From assembly GCA_015039365.1 (NCBI GenBank), contig WION01000433.1, forward strand, positions 1 through 44,591: a stretch of DNA of 44,591 bases, written 5' to 3'. The stretch comes from Amanita rubescens (taxonomy: Eukaryota > Basidiomycota > Agaricomycetes > Agaricales > Amanitaceae). The number at the start of each line of letters is the position of its first letter. Within the stretch, counting starts at the first letter, position 1. The notes beneath the pieces are model-generated. The model was not told the DNA's origin. It worked only from the letters and a program-made list of their open reading frames with translations, and searched no databases. Shown piece by piece: positions 31,200 to 40,599 of this stretch. The translations under genes were made by a program, and so were the position numbers.

Positions 31200-32136
31200 A
31201 ATTGTGTCTGATGAGGGTCAGTGCAAAGGAAGAGAGGGAAATTGGCTGGTTAGTAACCCAGGTTACAAGGAATGTAGATTATTATGATGTCATTTAACCA
31301 GTTACACAGATAGCTATACAATGCTAGACTAGCACAACATCAGTCAAAATGAAAGTCAGACCCTTATGTTAGTCAGTCTTGTTTGGGCAGCTAGATAATC
31401 AGATAGTCATACAATAACAAACAGGCAGATCACCAGAGTGCTATAAAAACAAGGTGCCAGACTACCAGACAGCTATGCAGTCAGATCACCAACCAGTGTC
31501 AGACAGTCACATTACCAGACCACTAAACAATCAGAATAATATACAGTCAGATAATCAGCTTATTAGAAACTTGCTAGACCACTAGAGAATCACATAATCA
31601 TCAAGTCAGGGGGCCAGAGTCGCCAGACACCAGATGGTCAGACTAATAGGGAAGCAACTAGGCAGCCTGATAGCCAGGCAGGTGGCCAGATCACCAAAGA
31701 GAGCATGGCAGTTAGATGAATAGAGAGCCAGACACCAGACACAAGATAGCAAGATCACTAGAAGGCACTATAGAGTCAGAGAGCCAGAGAGTTTGAACAA
31801 GAGAAACCCAGCCTCCAGGCAGCTAGATACCAGATAGCCAGACTGCTAGATAATCATAGAGTCAGACCACCAAAATGTGAGGGAACCAGACAGTTAGAGT
31901 ATCAGACAGTTAAACAAATAGAGTATTAAACAATCAGACAATTAGAGAGAATGAGACAGTTAGACAAATATTATGTAAGAGAGTTAGGCAATGAGAATAT
32001 TAGATGATTGGACAATTAGAGTATTAGACAGTTAAACAATGAGAGCACTAGACATTTAGACAAATAGCATGTCAGACAGTCAAGTAATTGGAGTATTAGA
32101 CAATTAAACAGCCAGATAGTGGGGTAATTAGAGTGT
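31200..32136. repeat. Degenerate cagac/tcagacag-rich repeat tract
   Basis: Non-coding sequence dominated by variants of TCAGACAGTTAG, CCAGAC and AATTAGAGTATTAGAC, which becomes more regular towards the right and merges into the 40-bp satellite. It looks like the decayed flank of that array. The interior of the inverted-repeat element at 35780-35920 has similar strings. Confidence 0.6.
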
Positions 32137-32416
32137 TAGACAAATAACATGTCAGACAGTCAAGTAATTGGAGTATTAGACAAATAGTATGTCAGACAGT
32201 TAGGTAATCAGAGTGTTAGACAAATAACATGTCAGACAGTCAAGTAATTGGAGTATTAGACAAATAGTATGTCAGACAGTTAGGTAATCAGAGTGTCAGA
32301 CAGATAGTATGTCAGACAGTTAGGTAATCAGAGTGTCAGACAGATAGTATGTCAGACAGTTAGGTAATCAGAGTGTCAGACAAATAGTATGTCAGACAGT
32401 TAGGCAATTAGACAGT
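32137..32416. repeat. 40-bp tandem satellite, seven units
   Basis: Seven head-to-tail 40-bp units beginning at 32137, 32177, 32217, 32257, 32297, 32337 and 32377, each starting like TAGACAAATAGTATGTCAGA. The first units alternate between two variants (ataacatg/caagtaattgg and atagtatg/taggtaatcag), a higher-order 80-bp periodicity. The later units are nearly uniform. Confidence 0.85.
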
Positions 32417-32569
32417 AAAACAATTAGTGTGTCAGACAACAAGCCACTTAGTTTATGAGGTAGTTAGAGTACCAGACAAATAGTATGTCAGACAGTTAGG
32501 CAATTAGCCAGTAAAACAATTAGTGTGTCAGACAACAAGCCACTTAGTTTATGAGATAGTTAGAGTACC
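32378..32569. repeat. 96-bp tandem repeat, two units
   Basis: Two nearly identical 96-bp units, 32378-32473 and 32474-32569, each starting AGACAAATAGTATGTCAGAC and ending GTTAGAGTACC. The first third is the 40-bp satellite unit; the rest (aacaagccacttagtttatga) is new. The larger unit therefore arose by fusing a satellite monomer to other sequence. Confidence 0.85.
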
Positions 32570-32632
32570 AGACAAATAGGACATCAGACCTTGATGTTAG
32601 ACAATATTGGGATTCATAATATTAGTACTACA

Positions 32633-33010
32633 GGACAACAACAACAACAACAACAAAGGGAGGATGACAACAATGAAGGGAGAACGCAACGGAGGACGAC
32701 AATGACGAAGGGAGGATGAAGGGAGAACACAACAAAGGAGGACGACAACAATGAAGGGAGAACAACAATGAAAGAACACAACAAAGGGAGGATGAAACAA
32801 TGAAGGGGAAACAACAACAATGAAAGAGCGACGACAGCGACGACGACGACGACAATGGCGACGACCCCAATGAAGGCGACGACCCCAATGACGACGACGA
32901 CGACGACAATAGAAAAGGGAGGGAAAGTAACAATGGAGTACGACAAAGGTGAAGAAGGAAGGAAGGAAAGAAGCGGGGGGAAGAAGGGGGGAAGACGATG
33001 AAGGGAAAGG
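32633..33010. repeat. Purine-rich simple-sequence tract
   Basis: A (caa)n run followed by AGGGAGGA, ATGAAGGGAGAA, (gac)n and GGAAGGAAGGAAAG strings. The plus strand is strongly purine-biased. The long minus-strand open frames here (Ser/Leu/Val runs) are artefacts of the repeat. Confidence 0.8.
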
Positions 33011-33040
33011 TGGAGAGGGGCCCTTTTATAAACTCAAGCC

Positions 33041-33128
33041 TGGCCATGGGAAAGTTACGCAATGGCCATGGGAAAGTTACGCAACAGCCATGGGAACGTT
33101 ATGCAATGATGATGGGAAAGTTAGCGCC
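33041..33128. repeat. 22-bp minisatellite, four units
   Basis: The unit TGGCCATGGGAAAGTTACGC + AA starts at 33041, 33063, 33085 and 33107; the last two have drifted. It is directly upstream of the gag fragment. Confidence 0.8.
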
Positions 33129-33378
33129 ATGAACCGTTCACTTGGTGGATGCAAATAGTCCATCGAGCTATCATCTGTTCGGAAAGGCAACACGGTGGAT
33201 GGAAGAGCGGCAGAGAGCGGTTGCCACTGTGCAGGAGCATAGCGATAACGAGGTGCCCGAGCCGAGATCATGGCCATTTCGGAGGAGATCGCCTAGTACT
33301 AGTACTACTAATAGGAGGACGACGAGAGCTGCTGTGACAAGTAGACAGGCGCCGGCACCGAGGTTGCATGGTTGACCG

Positions 33379-33869
33379 TAGGGCGCGAACTGGGTGATTT
33401 CCCAGAGTCGGTTCATCATCGCGGTACGCCAGAAGCGGGTGTTTGGGCAGTTTGATGGCTCGAACCCTAGACCAAGTCTCACAGACGAAGCGAAGGCTTC
33501 GGACGTGAAGAAGAAAGCTTATGCAAAAGAATTAGCGGCGTGGCAAGATAAAGAGGACCTGGCGTTATATTTGCTTGCCCAGAAACTCCCGGATTCAATT
33601 TTCTCGAAGTATATGAGCAAGACCACAGTTGCCGAGATGTGGGCTGCGCTCGTCACCAAATTCATGCACAAGTCGATGTTGATGAAGTCACATCTACATT
33701 TGGAGTTTATGAATATGCATTACGAGAAAGACACCGACTTACGGACACAATTCGATAGGGTTCGTATGCAATACGTGGCCCTGCTAAACGTTGGTGTTGC
33801 CGTGAGCGAGGATGATAATCCCTCGCTCGTTATCAACTTCGTTCCGGCCGAATTATCTTCTTTCCAACA
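33379..33869 (+). pseudogene. Copia-type Gag (UBN2-like) fragment
   Basis: Frame after the TAG at 33379: GANWVISQSRFIIAVRQKRV, then FGQFDG, AWQDKEDLALYLLAQKLPDS, TVAEMWAALVTKF, and LRTQFDRVRMQYVALLNVGV. This is the gag-polypeptide (UBN2) pattern of Ty1/Copia-like retrotransposons: a NW motif, a KR..G.LDG motif and a W..L...F motif. Gag would form the retroelement particle. An in-frame TAG precedes the NW motif, and the frame is cut at the left end of the inverted-repeat element. No reverse transcriptase, integrase or LTR was seen nearby, so it is a dead fragment. Confidence 0.75.
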
Positions 33870-36622
33870 CTTTACCCTCCCCCACGTGTCCTTGTGGACT
33901 CCTTGTGGACTCCCGGACTCCTCAGGACTCTTCAGGACTCCCTGTAGACTCCTGATAAATTGACATAAAATGCCAGGAGTGGACAAGGACTCCTTGTGGA
34001 CTCCTTGTTCACTCCCTGTTCACTCCTCATTGACTGCAAAAAAAGCGAAAAATGCCAGGAGTCATCCCACAAGGAGTGGACCAGGAGTCCCTGTGGAGTC
34101 CTGCTCACTCCTGGTTCAAAGCAAAAAGTAGCAAGTAAAAATTGCAAGGACTGGACAGGAGTCCCTGTGGAGTCCTGCTCACTCCCTGCTCATTTGTCAT
34201 TACTGTAACAGCAACATAAATCTGTTGCACTACAATGCTGTGACATAACAGTGAATCTAAATAACTACAAACCATTTAAAAACATCATCTGCACCAATCA
34301 ATACCACCACCATCACCACCACTATCATCATCACCATCCACCTGTGGCCCACTTGTTTCCTGCTCTGATTGTTTGTTGATGTAGTATGCAGGAACCAGTT
34401 AAAAACATATGGTGTAATCTACCATTACTACCATCTCTTATCTGTCCTGGGATAACAGGTGGCATTTTGTAACTCTTTGAACTGATTATCATACTTATCA
34501 ATGCTGATGTGGTTGGGCAAGGCTAGATCAGCATTATCATCCTGATACCAGTGATGTAATCTGCCATTGCTACCGTCCCTTATCTGTCCAGAAATAGCTG
34601 CCAGCTTTCCATAATTCTTTCGGCCAATTGTCCAGAATTACCATAGTTATTATTCTGATCATGACATGGTAGTGTTGTACACCAACTACTCAGGTAATAC
34701 CATACTTGTGAGAATGTCAATTCTGGGCTACATTGTAAAATTTGCCAACCCTACTGTCCTTTAAATTGAATTACCAATTGGTACATATATCAGACTTGGG
34801 AATATTACAGGTTTTTATTTATTTTAAGGCTTTATCTAGCCTTATCCAAATTCAGCCAAAATCCTGATGGCCAATCATCCTTTTCAGTATTTGCTCATAA
34901 CCACCTAGTAAGGCATTCAATGTTCACATGCCTTTGTATTGAAGGCACACATGTAACTGAGTCACATCTGAGTCATGGAAACTTAATCCATCAGGATTCC
35001 TACTCATTCCCAGCCATTCCTATTGCATCCTATGTAAGTAGACTGACATCACCAGTACTTCACACTCATGTGCAATTTCATGCTGCTTTCCAATTTCAGG
35101 TGGGCATGCATGTTGTTTGGCAATGTTTATACTTGCAATAAAAACCTGAAAATTCATATGATCCAGGTCATATATGTAGGACTTATTGTAAAACCAAATA
35201 ATCCCAAGCACTTGAAATATTTGCAAAAGACCTTTTCAGATGTGAGTGTGAGGAATTGTAAAGTCTGAAAATAATCTTGAAAATGTCCCATGTGATCAAG
35301 GACATGCAAAAATTATGATGCCAAACTAAATAAGCTAAAATGTGAATGCAAAAAGTCTGTTTGTCTTTTGGTTTTGCCACTCCATGTGTGACCACCTGCA
35401 AAGTCAATTTGGGAGGGGTGTCTGGTGATGATCAAGTTTGGTCAGTTTTAGGAAGTTGGGGTTGCTGGTGGTTATGAGTGACTGGAAGTGCTGGAAGTCA
35501 GTTGCAGTGACTTGTGCAATGGTTCAGAGTAGCATCAGAAAACATGCCAAAAATCTGACATCTGATGGTGTCTGATTCCTGATTACCTGACTGGTGCTGG
35601 GACACTTGGAGGGTATGGGATGCAAAGCAGCAAATCCAAGGCCCATTCTTCCTGATCATCTTTGTTATGTGCATGGTGTTTGTACATGGAAATTGCTGCC
35701 ATCTTAAGTTGTGTTACAAAACATCACAGGGCTCAGCTCTTATTAGATGGAGCTCATTTCATTCAGCCTTGGAACTGGTTGTTGATTGTCTGACAATCAG
35801 ATGTCATCAGTTAATATCAGACAACAGACAACCAGTGTTTCAGGACACTGTCAGACCATCACCATCAGACAACCAGTGTTCCAGCACAAGTCAGGCAATC
35901 AGAAAATCAGATCAGGTTCAAAAGACTGGTGTTCAAAACAGTACTTTGCAAGTATCTTGAGTTTGGCAGCATTTGTCACTGCAATTCTTGCACAGATGTG
36001 ATCACATGATTTTTTTTGATTTTTTTGATTTTTTTCAAAGCTATGTTTGAAAATGTATTTGTGAATATCTCATGTTTGACTTTATTTGGCATTATGATTG
36101 TTGCATATTCTGAATCACAAAAGCTAGGTGCATCTTTTTTGTCACAGTCACATATTACATAATGTCACACTTCTATAAAAGGAAATTTTCAATTTTGTTA
36201 TATTTTTATCTTATCTTATCTAGGCCATCATATTACTTAAGCTGCCTATCATCTATCTATCTATCTAATCTTATCTCCACTGCCCCCCCTTTTCCCGAGG
36301 GGGTGCTGGGGGATATGTGCCAGATGCCCCCTCCTTATATACCTGTGGGCCTGCACACAGACCAACTGGTCATGTCACATGACCACATAAACAGGAATGA
36401 AACAAGAGTCCTTACACTCCTTGTGGACTCCTCATACAGGGAGTCCAGAGGAGTCCCGGGAGTCTACAGGGAGTCTACCGGGAGTCCCAGCTCACTCCCG
36501 GTACATTTTGGCTGGGATGAGGGGTCTTCCAGGGAGGTGGGAGTCCCTCTGGAGTCCCGGGAATTCCGGGAGTGAGCCAGGAGTCCTCAGGAGTCCACAA
36601 GGAACGCGTGGGGAGGGTAAAG
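33870..36622. mobile_element. 2.75-kb non-autonomous element with terminal inverted repeats
   Basis: The left end CTTTACCCTCCCCCACGTGT (33870) and the reverse complement of the right end CTTTACCCTCCCCACGCGTT (ending 36622) match, and both continue CCTTGTGGACTCC; about 30 of 33 positions agree. Subterminal regions carry many GGACTCC copies on the left (33890-34190) and the opposite orientation GGAGTCC on the right (36410-36600). The interior is AT-rich, has no transposase-like frame, and contains gatttttttt and tatctatcta tracts. It interrupts the gag fragment at 33869. No target-site duplication could be fixed. Subterminal short-motif arrays are typical of hAT-like and related elements, but superfamily is not assigned. 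Confidence 0.75.
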
Positions 36623-36904
36623 ACCTCGAAGATGTGACGGGTAGGGAAGGATCCACAGCTGGAGGGTGAGGATTTTATTTTTTTCGTGAGCCCCTTGCAC
36701 TAACACCGCATTCCCAGCGCCCTCAACGTCTTCCGCTCCGGCACCATCGTCCGCCTCACTCCTCACCATGGACAAGTTCCCCGCCTTCTCCCCATCACAT
36801 CGTACCACGTCCCACTTCCCTACCTCCCACCTGCCTATGTCTCCCTTTCCTCCCTGCCCTCTTCAAGGCTGGCTAATCTGTCCAATAACCACGTCCTCAC
36901 ATTC

Positions 36905-38260
36905 TCCCTCAACCCCAGGTGGTGATACAACGTCCGATGGGAATGACGACAACATGCCTTCCGTCGAGCACGGAGACGACGATGCCGAAGAAGACTCCTG
37001 GTCTGTCTACGGTGGGGATGATCAGAAAAAGGCAAATGCCACCGACCTCGAAGAGACCTGCGCCACCGCTCTAGCTGCCAGAAAGAAGCCCCTAAAGCGC
37101 AAATTTGACGAACAATATGACGCTCCAGATTAGGTGGTCCCGACACCGACTTTTATATCCAGCTTTCCCTCAGCCGCGCGGAATTTGAGTCTATCACCGA
37201 CAAAGCCGTGGGCGCCCTTGCGGAGGGGTATCAACCCGGTCAGTACGTGCGCATCGAGGTGTCGAATGTACCCGTGATAGTGGGTGGTCTGTTACCTGCG
37301 GAAGAGAGGATGGGATACGTTCAGCTCCGCATCAAGAGACACCGCTGGTTTGCGAAAACGCTAAAGACGAACGATCCGCTCATCTTTTCGCTTGAGTGTA
37401 GAAGGTTCGATACAATTGCTATATATTCTCTGGACAATCAAGTACACACCTGAATATGTGCGCTGCTATGCCAAGGCTTTCTGCAGCCCTGCGGCCGTTC
37501 CAAATACTGGGTTTTGTGCGTTCAACTCGCTCAAGGGCGAGACCGTGACGCCTGGTTTCTGAATAGGCGCGACGCCGGGTGTCATCTTGGACATTGATCG
37601 GTCTGTGAAAATAGTCAGAAGCTTAAATTGACGGGAGTGCCATACAAGGTCTTCAAGAACACGTCGTTCGTGAAGGATGTGTTTACGAGTGCTCTGGGGG
37701 TTTCCAAATTCCAGAGTGGGTATCAAAACAGTCTGCGTCGTGCGATCCGTATTCCAAATCGAAATCAGAGCCACGGGATACGTGATTGGCAGGGGATGAC
37801 CGATCACCATCATATTCCTCCGAGCTTGATACGCAAATTTTACAACCGCTCCTTCTTTCCGACAAAGGACACTGGACAGGGATGTGTCTTACGGGCGAAG
37901 TTTGACGCACGGAGAGGCGGAATCCCATGAACGCCAACTCGGTATAAATTGAACCACCAGCGCGTAATACCCAAGAAACCGCTGGCTGTTTTGCCTTAGG
38001 CGTCGAAATCAAAACTTATGGTGCCACAAGCGGAGGTGACAGCAATAGCGTTGCTACAACATATGAGGGGCAAGGATAGAAAGTGCAGATCACTCTGCCC
38101 CGCGCGCCGTTTTGTCATTACCAATATCATCACTCGCGTTGTCTTCTCTCCGCCATGACCCTTCCTTCAAGCAAGAAGGAAAATGTCTCTTCAGCGAGGT
38201 GCGCTGTGGCCAGGGCCGTCAATATCCCTCTAGTTCCCCAGCGAAGCTCTTCCGCACTGC
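36905..38260 (+). pseudogene. Decayed 3' part of BMS1 (ribosome-biogenesis GTPase)
   Basis: Read across frames: LKRKFDEQYDAPD, GGPDTDFY, EGYQPGQYVRIEVSNVP, VGGLLPAEERMGYVQLRIKR, HRWFAKTLKTNDPLIFS, RRFDTIAIYSL, NTGFCAFNSL, GVILDIDRSVKIV, LTGVPYKVFKNTSFVKDVFT, then a decaying tail with KLMVPQAEV. This order is the C-terminal domain of Bms1 (shared in part with Tsr1), a nucleolar protein of 40S subunit assembly. Breaks seen: TAG at 37131-37133 with a frame change, about ten residues missing after SNVP, a TGA at 37560 before IGAT, and further stops downstream. The GTPase domain is absent. The open frame beginning at 36768 fuses an unrelated Ser/Pro-rich start to this fragment. Confidence 0.85.
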
Positions 38261-38791
38261 ATCTTGCCATCGAAAATATATTTACTAGTAGCCAAAAAAA
38301 CCATTGTATACTATTACAATTGGTTACAATCGACATTATAATACGTTACAACCTTTTGAAATCCTTACTTTAGTAGGCGGCGTCGGCGGTTTTGTTGATG
38401 CGTGTTGACATATTTGTTTGTGCTTGCAATCACCTTGCACGGATGTGCGTTGTTTCAAGAACATGGTTGACGACGGCGATAAACATCCTTTGCTCGCGGG
38501 TCGGATCCCCGCTGTAGGTGAGGTTTTTTTAATTCGTTTTTTTAATACATTCTTTAGGCAAATGATCACTGTTAGATGCGCGACGCTAAATAGCAAGAGG
38601 GTAGGAGCCGCCTTTGGCACACCTTCATGCTACCTGGCTGAGCAAGTCCTATGGTTCATAGCCGTTCACAAGGGTGTTTTCTTAACAAATTTTTATGGCG
38701 TCACTAAAGCTACTATGTTGGGGACATATGTGTGCTAGAGCGCTTCTTCCATGTCCCTCCCCCCTTTTCATCACGTCGACGCCCGTTATAC
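38261..38791. other. Region upstream of the TET/JBP gene, no gene called
   Basis: AT-rich stretches and a short open frame around 38463 (MVDDGDKHPLLAGRIPAVG, followed by a GTGAGG that could be a splice donor). It could be an upstream exon of the oxygenase gene, but I could not link it in frame. Confidence 0.3.
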
Positions 38792-40491
38792 ATGTTTTCT
38801 GAACTTTTTCACTTTATTCCTGTTGCCAATGCTCATGCTTACCCACTGTTCACAGAGCCTACGGTAGAAATGGCTCCTCGGATGTTAGATGGGCCATCCA
38901 TCATTGCAAAACGCGTATCGATGTGCGAATACCTTTTTGAGCGAATGCTCCATGAAGTCTTATATGGCCCTCTTACCCAAGACGACTTGTTGGACCACGA
39001 TGAAAGCGAAGCCATTGGCTCTACATGTGGTCTTGGTATCCAAACCTCTACGCCCACCTCTACGCCCACCTCTACGCCCACTGCCTCTACGCCCATGCCC
39101 AACTGCGACACACACTCCTCCGACACAGCCTCCCCACAGACCCCACCCAAGCCATCTTGTTCTCGGAAAAAATTGAAGGCTAAGCTTCGCTCTGCTTATC
39201 GCCGACGAATGAAACGGCTTGCCCTGATGGCTGCAGATAAGGCTCGCATTAAAGGCATATGCAAGAAAAGGCGTGCCCAAGGGACCAAGGATGCCATTCA
39301 CGTTGACTTCTGCATGTCTACCAATCCGAACGTTACAAAACCGGGTTGGGTTGGCAGGCATAATTTGAATTTGCCGTCGCAGCCGCTCACCTTGATGGAG
39401 CTTGTGCAAGGCTACGGGCTGACTCACTTCCCCTGGGATGGCGTGTAGGTCTCATGGCTTCCACCTTGTCTCCTTTCATTGACAGGATCCATCCAGCAGG
39501 ACCCACCTCCTCCAAGAACGTGATGGATATATCATGGGTGTACTATTAGGACAGCCCTATGATACAAGGCAGTGGAAGGAGGTTCACGATGATGCATTTA
39601 AAACCCTCCACACAGCAGTATCTGAGTTGCCGGACAAAGATAAGGAGTCAGTGAACAGAAGGGGACCTTTCCCCTCAATTCCGCATGGGATCTCCTTTGG
39701 GGGCGGCCAAAAGGTTTGAGCCACTTTTCTTGCAAATGCTATGCTTATCATTCAAGCAGGAACCTCAGTTCCTCAAGCACAGCTCTAAGGAGCGAGAGGC
39801 AATGTTCGAGTCCCTCCTGATGCGAAAGTCTATACAAAGAATCTGCAAGTTTGCTAGCAGTGAGATAATTAAGAGCTTGGCTTTTGTACTCATGGCTGAC
39901 ATACGGTTAGGTGGCTTTAAGCTATATGGGGAAAGAAATTATGAATATGTCCGGGAGACAGTTGAAGCAATAAGAGCTAGGCAAGAGGAATTAGGAGGGG
40001 AGTCCCTTAGACGTCCATATGATGATCAGTTAGGGGTCTTTCCCTGTCGCTCTGTGAACGTGGGCATGCAGTCTATGTCATCCCCGCATACAGATGATGG
40101 GAACTTAGCCCAGGCGTGGTGTTCTATAACGCCTCTGGGTCACTTTAATCCAAAAAAAGGCGGACATCTCGTTTTATGGGACTTAGGCTTGGTGATCGAC
40201 TTTCCTCCTGGATCCACAGTGCTCATTCCCTCTGCACTGATACTTCATTCCAATAGCTCCATTCGACATGGAGAAACACGATTCTCTATTGTCCAGTATG
40301 TTGCAGGGGGTCTTTTTCGTTGGGTGAATAATGGGTATATGACGGAAGAGGACAGGCTGGCGAAGGAGTCCATGAAGGAGCTTGATCTACGTGAGACTGA
40401 GCAGAAGATGCGTTGGGAAAAAGCTGTCAATATGTTTACAAAGGTGGACGAGTTAACAGATGATGCTAGTACTAGTACTAGTACCGATTAA
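38792..40491 (+). CDS. TET/JBP-family 2-oxoglutarate/Fe(II) dioxygenase
   Basis: Exons 38792-39442, 39486-39713 and 39760-40491, coding 536 aa; alternatively a 51-nt in-frame segment (39860-39910) is also an intron, giving 519 aa. The start is uncertain; an ATG at 38870 in good context is the alternative. The N-terminal part has a TSTPTSTP repeat (39048-39095) and a basic tract (KKLKAKLRSAYRRRMKR), then FPWDG and YIMGVLLGQP. The dioxygenase core follows: HTDDGN with metal-binding H403 and D405, ITPLGHFNPKKGGHLVLWDL, FPPGSTVLIPSALILHSN with H456, and ETRFSIVQYVAGGLFRW with R467 for 2-oxoglutarate. This is the pattern of basidiomycete TET/JBP-like enzymes, which oxidise 5-methylcytosine or related bases and are known to be amplified with KDZ-type transposons. 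All catalytic residues are present. Substrate is inferred from family. Confidence 0.83.
39048..39095. repeat. 12-bp coding microsatellite
   Basis: TCTACGCCCACC repeats inside the TET/JBP gene and encodes the TSTPTSTPTSTP linker. A likely length-variable disordered region. Confidence 0.75.
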
Positions 40492-40599
40492 TGATTAATG
40501 CACTTTGTCGAAACAAAGGCCCACAGAGACCTACTCTATCCAGCCCCAATTGATCCGGCACCTTCTTTGGCACTTCAATCGGAAATCCACGCTTTTTCA
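40492..40599. other. 3' flank of the TET/JBP gene
   Basis: Short non-coding flank. The gene's last codons contain an actagt repeat (STSTSTD), and the stop is followed by gattaatgattaatg. Confidence 0.4.

Noticed and set aside
31200..32569. CRISPR array
   Set aside because: The repeats are directly tandem without unique spacers, in a eukaryotic genome.
32597..33062. Long minus-strand open frames rich in Ser, Leu and Val
   Set aside because: They are translations of the purine-rich simple-sequence tract; composition is explained by the repeat and no family is resembled.
36768..37133. An intact 121-aa protein starting MDKFPAF
   Set aside because: Its second half is the BMS1 segment ending at a frameshift; the Ser/Pro-rich start is unrelated, so it is a chance fusion within a pseudogene.
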